A stretch of DNA of 64,000 bases from Microplitis mediator (Eukaryota > Arthropoda > Insecta > Hymenoptera > Braconidae), in NCBI RefSeq assembly GCF_029852145.1, contig NC_079974.1:22608082-22672081 (forward strand), given 5' to 3'. Positions 1-8,341 of this stretch are shown one piece after another. A program made the position numbers and the translations under genes. The notes beneath the pieces are model-generated. The model was not told where the DNA came from. It was given only the letters and a program-made list of their open reading frames with translations, and made no database searches. Position 1 is the first letter of the stretch. Each line of letters begins with the position of its first letter.

Positions 1-560
1 TTTGTTTTTTCATAGAAAAAAAGAACGACTTTCTCCTCTAAACAAGGCAGAAATTCCAACATTCAGCGCAGATACGATGAAAAAATTTTTAATCATAGTA
101 ACTTACCGTTGACGAATTGCTGTCTGTACAACGTCCATCTGTCATTTGGTTTGTTTGTAATCTTCTCTTTCCTCCAGGGTTCGGGGGCTCGATCCGTGTA
201 GGGGTTGAAGGTGTAGATGATGGTCCTGTTGCTTAAACTATGCTGACATACAAAATAAGAAGACAAAGCCTCGATCTTCCAAGTCATCTGGAGAACTTTC
301 CCTGCACGGTCACAATCTTTTCCTATTCCAACAATCACTGAAGCGATGTTCCAAATTTCACTGGATTTTATTTGATTAATATTTTTCCGGAGTCGGTCAA
401 TTGAGTCGGTCGATAGAACATAAGTAGGGTGCCGTGGGTAGTATTTTTTGATCGCTTTAGACTTGAAATTCTTGTCGATGACAACAAGGGACGCGTCGAC
501 GGCTTCATTTCTTTGAGTCTCGTGCATAACATCAATCAGGTCAGCGGTAATGGCCACAGG

Positions 561-1295
561 TGTTCAAACGAGGAGTCTGCCGGTGAATTGGGTTGTAATG
601 AAGAGGAATTCGTACGTTGAATTGATGTGGTGGCCTTGAGAAAGGCCGATTTGGTCTTTAAAAAGACCGTTGGTTAGAGTTTCTACGTAGATTGCTGAGA
701 AGTCCTGAGAAGAACTAGTGTGATAAGTTTTCTTACTGACCCGGAGGTCGAGTTGGCTAGCGCTGAGAAGTGCTAGTCAACTTAGCTGGAGAAACTCGTC
801 AATGAGAATTATCTTACGAACCCGGAGGTTTGGTTGGCTAGCGCTGAAAAGTGCTAGTCAACCGGTGAAAAGTTCTAAAAAGAACTGATTTAGTTGTAGA
901 GTAGAGCTGTAGACTAATCAAGCTAGCGCACTTGATTAGTTATTGAGTTACGATTGCAATAGCCTTGCTCGCTATTCGATGAGGTACTCTTGCCAGTTAA
1001 ACTGTTCAAGAATTAATGCGCTGCCGCTCTGATTGTTCCTTCTTTTATACCCGAGAGCTGGGTTCTAGAAGGTTCTCCGAGGAGTGGGAGACGTCGGTAT
1101 CTGCGCTCCAATGAGAAGTCTCGGATTCGAGGAGAAAGGGAAATCTTAAGAGTTGACCAATGAGACGTCGGTTGGCGAGGTGGGAGAAGGCGCGGACCAT
1201 GGAGAAGCATCCGGCGATGCGGACGTCCGATTCGAGTTGTAAAGTGGAATGGCAAAGAAGGCTCCAGCTGTTAGCTCCAGCGTTACTTCCGAACA
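561..1295 (-). repeat. Long terminal repeat of the BEL element, inverted relative to gag-pol
   Basis: Read on the minus strand this segment starts TGTTCGGAAG at 1295 and ends GAACA at 561, a normal TG...CA LTR of 735 bp. A TATA box (TATAAAAG, plus positions 1042-1049) points left. The forward copy of the LTR start is at 7065, directly after pol, which shows that minus is the true LTR direction here. Transcription from this LTR would run away from gag-pol and into the remaining part of IR-1, on the same strand as that gene. Confidence 0.8.
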
Positions 1296-1608
1296 TTCTC
1301 CCCCCCAATTCCGCAACTAGGTGAGGAATTAGAATCCTCTTCTTGTGAGTCGTCTTGATGTGGAGAGATTGGCAGTGGAGCGAGTTTGACTACTAGTCTC
1401 GTTACCAATGGTTAAGAAATTCGGGCTCCTTAAAACATTTTTTGGTCCTTCGAGCCGGATTGGGTTGTATTGAAGTTGAAATTCTCAACACAGACTTCAA
1501 GAGGCCAGGGACATCTCAACTAAATCGGTCAATCTAAGCTCAACGCATTGCGGAGCACGGAGTGCTGCGGGGGGTTTAGATTGATTGAATCATCACCGTC
1601 ACCTCATC

Positions 1609-2967
1609 ATGGCCAACTCAGCAGGAAAACTCAAGCTTCAAGAAACCAGGTTTCTCTACATCTCGGAGCTCGCAACCGAAGTCGAGACTGGAGTCATCTC
1701 AACAGTCAACATTCACGCTGCCAGAGCAAAGCTAGCCATGCTCAAGCTGAACTGGGAAAAGTTCGAGCTAGATCACGAAAAACTAGTCTCCTCAAAGTCC
1801 GATGCATCTCCAGATCACAATTATTTCAAGGACAAATGGTACGACTTGTCAATGAAGGCTTTCGTACTATCTGAGGCTGCTCTGTCAACTCGTATTGCGG
1901 AATTGGAGGCAATGGAACCTCCAGCTGGTAACACTCTTGCTGACACCAGCATGCAAGGGACATCTCACCAGCGACCATCTCTACCAGGCATCTCCGTCCC
2001 GAAATTCTCCGGAAGCTTCGCCGAATGGCGACATTTTCAAGACATGTTCGTCTCACTTGTCGGAGAAAATCCAGCCCTCTCAGCAGTAGAAAAGATGCAC
2101 TACCTATGTGCTAGCTTAGAGGGAGATGCTGCCAGTCTCATCGCCAATCTCAAAATATCAGCCGACTCGTTTGCTCCAGCATGGGATACTCTCACTGCCA
2201 GATACGAAAACAAGAGACTTCTCAAGACGGCTCACCTCAGCAAACTCAGATCTCTTCAGCGAATGGAACACCGCTCAGCCAAGGAGCTAAACCACATCCT
2301 GACCACAGTTTCTGAGTGCTTAAATGCACTAAAGGCACTTGGATGCTCCACTCAAACATGGGATGACCTCATTGTTCATGATGTGGTACAGCTTTTAGAC
2401 TTTCGCACTAGAGAGGCTTGGGAGATCAATTTGGGCTCCAGCACAGAGTTCCCAACTTACGAACAACTGAAGACATTTCTGACTGGCTCAGCCAGAGCTT
2501 TGGAAAGCATGGAGAGCCATCTCCCTCCTGCTAAGCCACCTCCAGCAAAGAACGCCTCCTCATCAGTAGTAATTAAAAGAAGCTACTCTCAGACGGCTCA
2601 GCGCACTCCACCCGCACATGCTCATCTCGTCCACGCTGAACCTCAGGGAATTCGAAACCTGAACAACTTTTGCAGCGCTTGTCAAAAGGCTCATTACATC
2701 GCCTTTTGTCCGTCTTTCAGTCAACTCAGCTACAATGACAAGATGGACATTGTTCGCAAAGAAAGACTCTGCTTCAACTGCCTTGGCAGGCACAACGTGC
2801 GCAAGTGTGAAATTACAAAAGGCTGCAAAATTTGCGAAGAGCGCCACCACACCCTGCTCCATCAGGGACCTAGGACAACTCTACCAGCTACCACTGCGCC
2901 AGTAACTTCTCAAGCTCCTTCTCCAGACGACACTGAATCAACGGTCAGCTCCGATCAACCACAATGA
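1609..2967 (+). CDS. BEL/Pao Gag protein
   Basis: Structural protein of the retrotransposon, about 452 residues from the first ATG at 1609; the open frame extends back to 1585 through a TTG. Residues about 125-250 look like the DUF1759 region common in BEL gag (KFSGSFAEWRHFQDMF, then LEGDAASLI). Near the C-terminus (about 388-418) are two cysteine-histidine knuckles (CFNCLGRHNVRKC and CKICEERHHTLLH), expected to bind nucleic acid. The frame ends at TGA 2965-2967, and the same frame stays open from 2968 to the end of pol. BEL elements usually have one gag-pol frame, so this stop may be a nonsense change or a readthrough site. Confidence 0.85.
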   Translation: MANSAGKLKLQETRFLYISELATEVETGVISTVNIHAARAKLAMLKLNWEKFELDHEKLVSSKSDASPDHNYFKDKWYDLSMKAFVLSEAALSTRIAELEAMEPPAGNTLADTSMQGTSHQRPSLPGISVPKFSGSFAEWRHFQDMFVSLVGENPALSAVEKMHYLCASLEGDAASLIANLKISADSFAPAWDTLTARYENKRLLKTAHLSKLRSLQRMEHRSAKELNHILTTVSECLNALKALGCSTQTWDDLIVHDVVQLLDFRTREAWEINLGSSTEFPTYEQLKTFLTGSARALESMESHLPPAKPPPAKNASSSVVIKRSYSQTAQRTPPAHAHLVHAEPQGIRNLNNFCSACQKAHYIAFCPSFSQLSYNDKMDIVRKERLCFNCLGRHNVRKCEITKGCKICEERHHTLLHQGPRTTLPATTAPVTSQAPSPDDTESTVSSDQPQ

Positions 2968-5900
2968 AGGTTAAGCAGGACCTCTCGGAGCCCACGCAGT
3001 CTTCTCAAAAGGCAATGCAACGCGTCTACTCAAACAGAAGTCACATCTCTACCCACTGACTCGACTTCTCAAACAAGCAAACAACGGACTTCTCATTCAT
3101 TATCAATAGTCCACTCACGAGTAGCAGTGCTACTAGCCACATGCAAGGTACTTGTCTTATCCTCAGGCAATACTCAACATCATGCACGTATCCTCATAGA
3201 TCCAGGATCGGAATTGACACTAGTCTCGTTACCAATGGTTAAGAAATTCGGGCTCCTTAAAAAATCATCTACAATTCCAATACTTGGAGTTGGTAGTGCT
3301 TCACCCGGCACAACTCTAGGTCTGGCTACTCTTCAATTACAGTCCACGCATTCGCCATCTCAAGTACAACTAGATGCGCACATATTGCCAAAAATTACCA
3401 CTCACATTCCCTCAGTAGTGGTGGCCAACCAAGACTGGACTCATATCAACAACCTGGAGCTAGCTGATCCAGACTTCCTAACTCCAGGTCCAGTAGACAT
3501 TCTCATTGGCGCAGACAATCTCAGAAGCATACTCAAGTCACCTCGTTTAGTTATGAGAGGTTCATCGGAACCTATGGCGATACACACCGTGTTCGGCTGG
3601 GCTGTTCTCGGGCAAGCATCCACGGCATCTCAGTTGAGGCCATTGCGATCTCTTCATTTGACCAGCAATGAGGATCTCCAAGATACACTCACCAAATTTT
3701 GGGTACTCGAGGAAGCTCCAACTACATCAGAGACACACCTCAACTTGGCTGAGTCAGAGTGCGAACAACACTTCTCTGCTACTCATCATCGGGACGATTC
3801 TGGTCGTTATGTTGTACGACTACCTCTCAACTCCGATATCTCACGGTTGGGTAATTCCAAGTTAACAGCGCAACGATGCCTTCAACGTCTTCTCAAACGT
3901 CTCTCCTCTGATTCAACTCTCAAAGAGCGATATTTTAAGTTCCTTCAAGAATATGAAAGTCTCGGACACATGGTGGCTGTACCATTAGAAGCTCCAGAGC
4001 CCTCTCATACGTACTATCTCCCTCATCACGGAGTATTACGTGAGCAGAGCACCTCTACAAAGCTCAGAGTCGTTTTCAATGGATCCAGCAAGACGTCATC
4101 TCAAGTATCACTCAATGACATCATGCATACTGGTCCAAAGACTCAATCAGACATCTTTGACGTATTGCTTTACATCAGACAACACAAATACATCTTTATT
4201 ACGGACATAGTAAAGATGTTCCGGCAAATAAAGGTTCATGAAGATGATTGGGACCTTCAACGCATTCTCTGGCTAGATCAAGACTTAACTATTCGAGCCT
4301 ATCAACTAACGACCGTAACATATGGCACAAGGTCAGCCCCATATCTTGCTTGTCGAGTACTGAAGCAATTAGTAGCTGATGAAGGCGCTAATTATCCACT
4401 TGCAGTAGATACCATCCTCAAAGGTAGTTATGTTGATGACATCTCGGGTGGTGCAGAAACCCTAGAACAACTCAAGAACATTGCTACTCAATTAAATGAC
4501 ATGTGCCTCTCAGCTTGCTTACCACTTGATAAGTGGAAAAGCAATCATCCGCAATTCTCACCACCAAGTATCTCAACCCAACAAGAGCAGCCCATTCATA
4601 CGTTCGAAGATCTCACGTCAAAGATACTAGGTATCACATGGCATCCTCATGAAGACATTTTCTCGTTCCAAGGAAACATCTCATTCAAGCCAGCAATTAC
4701 CAAACGCGCCATTCTCTCAGAAGTGGCACAACTCTTTGATCCACTCGGACTCATTTCCCCAGTCATTATCAGAGCAAAAATCCTAATGCAACAACTCTGG
4801 CTGGAGAAGATTGGTTGGGACGACCCACTAACGCCTGAAATAATTCATCAATGGGATAAATTCAGAGAAGATCTCAACACTCTCTCGACAATCAAAATAC
4901 CTCGGTGGTTACACTTGCACTCTCAAACCTATTCCATACAACTTCATGGGTTCTCAGATGCGTCTCAGTTAGCTATGGCAGCAGCAGTCTATATCAGAGT
5001 AACATATGCGGACAATTCGTCAGTTGTTACGCTAGTCTGCTCCAAAACAAAAGTGGCACCTCTCAAACGTCTCACCATTCCACGACTAGAGTTATCAGCA
5101 GCTGCTCTATTGGCAAACCTCACAAACCATACTCAGAAGACCCTCAATCTCAGTAATGTGCCAGTATTTCTATGGACTGACTCCTCAGTCACGCTCGCAT
5201 GGGTAAAGAACAATCCAATGAGATGGAAGGAGTTTGTGGGCAATCGAGTATCAGCCATTCATGAGGCTGTCCCACATGCTCATTGGAGATTTACATCCGG
5301 TAAACTCAACCCAGCTGATTGTGCTTCTCGGGGCTTAAGCGCTTCTCAACTCATTGAACACACACTGTGGTGGACTGGACCACCATGGCTCTCGCTATCT
5401 CCGGAATTTTGGCCATCAACCGTAGCACCATCTCCAGAGCATGATTTGGAAGAAAGACCCGGCATCTCACTCTCAGCAACGTCACCTCCATTACTGTGGG
5501 ATCTCATCGACCTACCTCAAGTCAAATCCTTCAATAAAAATCTTCCGAAACTACTCAGAATCACAGCAATCTGTCAGCGAGCCATCTCAAGATTCAAACA
5601 AGTTCCAAACTCCAGTTTAGCCATCTCACCAATTAACCCAGCTGACTTAGAGGTTGCAAAGCTGTTTTGGATACGGGAGACTCAATGTGCATACTTCTCC
5701 TCAGAAATCAAGGCTATTCAAGCTGGAAAAGGACTTCACAAGAATCATGTTCTGTCTCGACTAACTGCAATAGTTGACCATACTGGTATATTGCGAGTTG
5801 GAGGTCGTCTCCAGAACTCTCAACTGTCCGAGGACAGCAAACACCCGGCAATATTGCCCAGACACAGCAAGCTCTCAGATCTGATAATCGCAGATGCCCA

Positions 5901-7077
5901 CTCAAGAACTCTTCATGGTGGTACTCAACTAACTCTCTCTCACGTTAGAAAGACTTGTTGGATCATCGGTGGCAGAGCCCCCATAAAGTCATTCATTCAA
6001 CGATGCCTTGTGTGCGCCAGAATACGTGGAATTCGAGCTCAACAACTCATGGCTCCACTTCCGACCTCTCGAGTCACACCTTCTCTAGTGTTTGAGAACA
6101 CTGGAGTAGATTATGCCGGTCCAATCACATTAAAAACCTTTCAAGGTCGAGGTGCAAAAACCTTTAAAGGCTGGATTGCAGTCTTTGTCTGTTTCACGAC
6201 CTCCGCAATACACCTAGAAGCAGTTTCAGACTACTCAGCAGAAGGCTTTCTCAAAGCTTTTAGACGTTTCACCAGTCGTCGTGGCATCTGCAAGACTATT
6301 CGAAGTGATTGCGGCACGAATTTTAAAGGTGCTGACGCCATTCTCAAAGACCTATTTCGTCAATCATCAAAGGAATCTCAAGAACTTCAACGGATTCTTG
6401 CTAATGATGGAACTAAGTGGATATTCAATCCACCTGGAGCACCTCATATGGGTGGAAAGTGGGAAGCAGCAGTTAAATCAGTAAAGCACCATCTGCAACG
6501 AACTATCTCAGACACGCTTCTCACTTTCGAAGACTTCTCTACCTTCCTCGCTCAAGTAGAAGCGGTACTCAACTCACGACCTCTCAGTGCGCTTTCAGAC
6601 GACCCAGAAGACATCTCAGCCTTAACGCCAGGACACTTCATTCGTGGAGAAGCTCTGACCACAATACCAGAACCATCTCTATGTTCTGTACCTGAACCAA
6701 GACTCTCTCATTTTCAACGCATTCAAGAACGATTTCAAAAATTTTGGGATAGATGGTCAACGGAATGTCTTCAAGCGCATCAATCGATTTCGAAATGGCA
6801 GAAAACTCAAGACAACATCAAAGTGGGCTCATTAGTTCTCCTCACCGACGAGCGATTGCCTCCATCAAAGTGGCCTCTCGCTCGAGTCATTCAACTTCAC
6901 CTTGGGCAGGATGGATTGTGCAGAGTAGTAACTGTCAAAACTGCCACCTCGACTCTTACTCGACCAGTAGTCAAACTCGCTCCACTGCCAATCTCTCCAC
7001 ATCAAGACGACTCACAAGAAGAGGATTCTAATTCCTCACCTAGTTGCGGAATTGGGGGGGAGAATGTTCGGAAGTAA
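2968..7077 (+). CDS. BEL/Pao Pol polyprotein: protease, reverse transcriptase, RNase H, integrase
   Basis: The frame is the same as gag and is separated from it only by TGA at 2965-2967. The first GTG codon at 3127 gives 1316 residues, and numbers here count from it. Aspartic protease: ILIDPGSELTLVS near residue 22, with DPGS where DSGS/DTGS is usual. Reverse transcriptase: catalytic YVDD at 435-438. A Pao-type region and RNase H-like segment follow. The integrase zinc-binding part has HGGTQLTLSH and CLVCAR. The integrase core has D995, D1061 (SDCGTNFKG) and E1113 (GGKWEAAVK). A DUF5641-like C-terminus follows. No internal stop or frameshift is seen after the gag stop, so the copy is young. 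It lacks a forward 5' LTR promoter, so autonomous expression from this locus is doubtful. Confidence 0.88.
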   Translation, partial: RLSRTSRSPRSLLKRQCNASTQTEVTSLPTDSTSQTSKQRTSHSLSIVHSRVAVLLATCKVLVLSSGNTQHHARILIDPGSELTLVSLPMVKKFGLLKKSSTIPILGVGSASPGTTLGLATLQLQSTHSPSQVQLDAHILPKITTHIPSVVVANQDWTHINNLELADPDFLTPGPVDILIGADNLRSILKSPRLVMRGSSEPMAIHTVFGWAVLGQASTASQLRPLRSLHLTSNEDLQDTLTKFWVLEEAPTTSETHLNLAESECEQHFSATHHRDDSGRYVVRLPLNSDISRLGNSKLTAQRCLQRLLKRLSSDSTLKERYFKFLQEYESLGHMVAVPLEAPEPSHTYYLPHHGVLREQSTSTKLRVVFNGSSKTSSQVSLNDIMHTGPKTQSDIFDVLLYIRQHKYIFITDIVKMFRQIKVHEDDWDLQRILWLDQDLTIRAYQLTTVTYGTRSAPYLACRVLKQLVADEGANYPLAVDTILKGSYVDDISGGAETLEQLKNIATQLNDMCLSACLPLDKWKSNHPQFSPPSISTQQEQPIHTFEDLTSKILGITWHPHEDIFSFQGNISFKPAITKRAILSEVAQLFDPLGLISPVIIRAKILMQQLWLEKIGWDDPLTPEIIHQWDKFREDLNTLSTIKIPRWLHLHSQTYSIQLHGFSDASQLAMAAAVYIRVTYADNSSVVTLVCSKTKVAPLKRLTIPRLELSAAALLANLTNHTQKTLNLSNVPVFLWTDSSVTLAWVKNNPMRWKEFVGNRVSAIHEAVPHAHWRFTSGKLNPADCASRGLSASQLIEHTLWWTGPPWLSLSPEFWPSTVAPSPEHDLEERPGISLSATSPPLLWDLIDLPQVKSFNKNLPKLLRITAICQRAISRFKQVPNSSLAISPINPADLEVAKLFWIRETQCAYFSSEIKAIQAGKGLHKNHVLSRLTAIVDHTGILRVGGRLQNSQLSEDSKHPAILPRHSKLSDLIIADAHSRTLHGGTQLTLSHVRKTCWIIGGRAPIKSFIQRCLVCARIRGIRAQQLMAPLPTSRVTPSLVFENTGVDYAGPITLKTFQGRGAKTFKGWIAVFVCFTTSAIHLEAVSDYSAEGFLKAFRRFTSRRGICKTIRSDCGTNFKGADAILKDLFRQSSKESQELQRILANDGTKWIFNPPGAPHMGGKWEAAVKSVKHHLQRTISDTLLTFEDFSTFLAQVEAVLNSRPLSALSDDPEDISALTPGHFIRGEALTTIPEPSLCSVPEPRLSHFQRIQERFQKFWDRWSTECLQAHQSISKWQKTQDNIKVGSLVLLTDERLPPSKWPLARVIQLHLGQDGLCRVVTVKTATSTLTRPVVKLAPLPISPHQDDSQEEDSNSSPSCGIGGENVRK

Positions 7078-7206
7078 CGCTGGAGCTAACAGCTGGAGCC
7101 TTCTTTGCCATTCCACTTTACAACTCGAATCGGACGTCCGCATCGAGTTGTAAAGTGGAATGGCAAAGAAGGCTCCAGCTGTTAGCTCCAGCGTTACTTC
7201 CGAACA
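7065..7206. repeat. 63-bp perfect inverted repeat at the right end of the BEL element
   Basis: The first 63 bases of the LTR (7065-7127) are repeated exactly in reverse complement at 7144-7206, with a 16-base spacer. The right arm ends in GAACA and forms the right border of the insert beside the target duplication. The arrangement could fold as a long hairpin. It replaces the expected right-hand LTR. Confidence 0.9.
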
Positions 7207-7590
7207 ACAGGATTCAGTTGATTGGGAAAACACATTTCTAGCAGCTGTCACTGTTGAAAAATAAATCATCCAATTGATTAATTATTCAGATAAAAATTAA
7301 AAGAATAAATAAATTACCGTATGTTTGTGAAAAATCGGATGATCATTTGATGGCGAAGAATCAAAAATCTTGATGTTGTAGCAGTCGATGACACTCAAAA
7401 ATAAAATACTCAGGACAATTTCGTTCGTCCACTTCATTGTTATTGTTTTGGTGCAACAATTATTTAATAAACTAATATATTCAGAATCAATAAATTTATG
7501 CTCGTTAAATACGCGTTTGTTCTCTTCGATTTCTCAGCTGCAACTGACGGAATAAAATGAACATACAAATAGTGTTTTCCTTCCTGAGGT

Positions 7591-7620
7591 TGCAAAAGAT
7601 ACGTGTCCATCCGCGGTTCG
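7591..7620 (-). promoter_or_regulatory. Shared IR upstream motif, IR-1 (type A)
   Basis: Read on the minus strand: CCGCGGATGGACACGTATC followed by TTTGCA, about 155 bp upstream of the IR-1 ATG. The same block in the same orientation precedes all other IR genes. A second copy is at 7756-7785. The regulatory role is inferred from position and conservation. Confidence 0.55.
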
Positions 7621-7755
7621 CCAACACATTTTTATATATTATGGTTTTGCTTTGAAAAAAATCAATTAAAACGAATAGTTACTGGCCACGTATACTATGC
7701 AGGCTGTAACTAACGGAATAAAATAAATAAACAAATAAATTCCTGTTGACGTGGT

Positions 7756-7785
7756 GGCAAAGGATACGTGTCCGTCCGCGGTTCG
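7756..7785 (-). promoter_or_regulatory. Second copy of the shared IR upstream motif (type A)
   Basis: Near-identical to the copy at 7591-7620 (GGACACGTATCC with one change: CGGACGGACACG) and in the same orientation, about 320 bp upstream of the IR-1 ATG. A degenerate equivalent lies upstream of IR-4 at 24988-25010, showing that the two upstream regions are duplicates. Confidence 0.45.
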
Positions 7786-8341
7786 ACTGTTACATGTATG
7801 AGTTTTTAAATTTATCCATATGTAGTTTTTTATTTTTGTAGTCAATAACTCTCCCGCCTCAACATTGTCACTTTTAGAAAAATCGATTTGCAGAAAATAT
7901 TAACTGACCTACATATTTTACGCAACTTTATTTTTCCAGGCAAATAAAAAACGAATTAAATAAAACCCATAACGTGAATTTAGAAAATTTACATCTCCAA
8001 AAATGAAATCTAAAGTAGAATAGATCTACCGATAATTTTTTTTTTTATTCAATATAATTTTTTTATATGTCATTCTAATACTCAGGATCTATAAGGACGT
8101 AAAAAAAAATTAATTCCAAAATTGAATTGGTGAAAAAAAAATTTTGATTTTTTATATCTGAAGAAAGAAAAGTGAAAATTGGAGAACAGAAAATTTTTGA
8201 CGCCATTGGGCCTTCAGCGGTTGTTAGATTTTTTGATAGAATGTCAACGAAACGCGATATTGCCAGTAATTTAAGCATCACACAACAGTAATCGATAAAT
8301 AAACACGCACAGTAACACAGCACACGTGATATTAAAAATAA
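7786..8341. other. Intergenic region between IR-1 promoter and IR-2 stop
   Basis: AT-rich and without a supported gene. Its right half resembles the sequence downstream of IR-3, IR-4 and IR-5, including a shared block near the stop codon with cacacgac and cacacgtgat. It is best read as the 3' untranslated or flanking region of IR-2. Confidence 0.5.

Larger units (their letters stand above)
561..7206. mobile_element. BEL/Pao LTR retrotransposon, rearranged, with 5-bp target duplication
   Basis: The insert starts TGTTC and ends GAACA and is flanked by acagg on both sides (556-560 and 7207-7211). The interrupted sequence is exon 2 of IR-1, so the borders are exact. It holds a plus-strand gag-pol of BEL type (1609-7077). 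The ends are unusual. The left LTR (561-1295) is in minus orientation and is followed by an inverted copy of the last part of pol (1296 to about 1391). Next comes a 43-bp copy of protease-region sequence (about 1392-1434, like 3219-3261), then what looks like the normal leader (from about 1436, ggtccttcgagccgg, a possible primer-binding region). The right end has no full LTR, only a 63-bp inverted repeat of the LTR start. The inserted unit is therefore a chimera of two orientations. Confidence 0.9.
107..7437 (-). pseudogene. IR-1: divergent ionotropic receptor split by a BEL insertion; partial
   Basis: Only exons 1 and 2 lie in the window. Exon 1 (7437-7318) starts at ATG and encodes a 40-residue segment with a signal-peptide core (IVLSILFLSVIDC), ending at donor gtaatt. 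Intron 1 is 73 bp. Exon 2 starts at 7244, reading LLEMCFPNQLNP, and is interrupted after the equivalent of position 7212 by the retrotransposon at 561-7206. It resumes at 560 and runs to 107, where a gtaagt donor follows in phase 1. Removing the insert and one copy of the 5-bp target duplication (acagg) leaves the exon open, so the insertion is the only visible lesion. Exon 3, with the channel, would lie left of base 1. The acceptor was placed at the second AG (gtgacag), because the first would put TGA in frame. As it stands the gene should be non-functional unless the insert is polymorphic. Confidence 0.85.

Noticed and set aside
1013..1308. Two overlapping minus-strand open frames of 80 and 87 codons in the left LTR
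   Set aside because: They lie inside the LTR, have no recognisable domain and overlap each other in different frames; the LTR reading explains the sequence.
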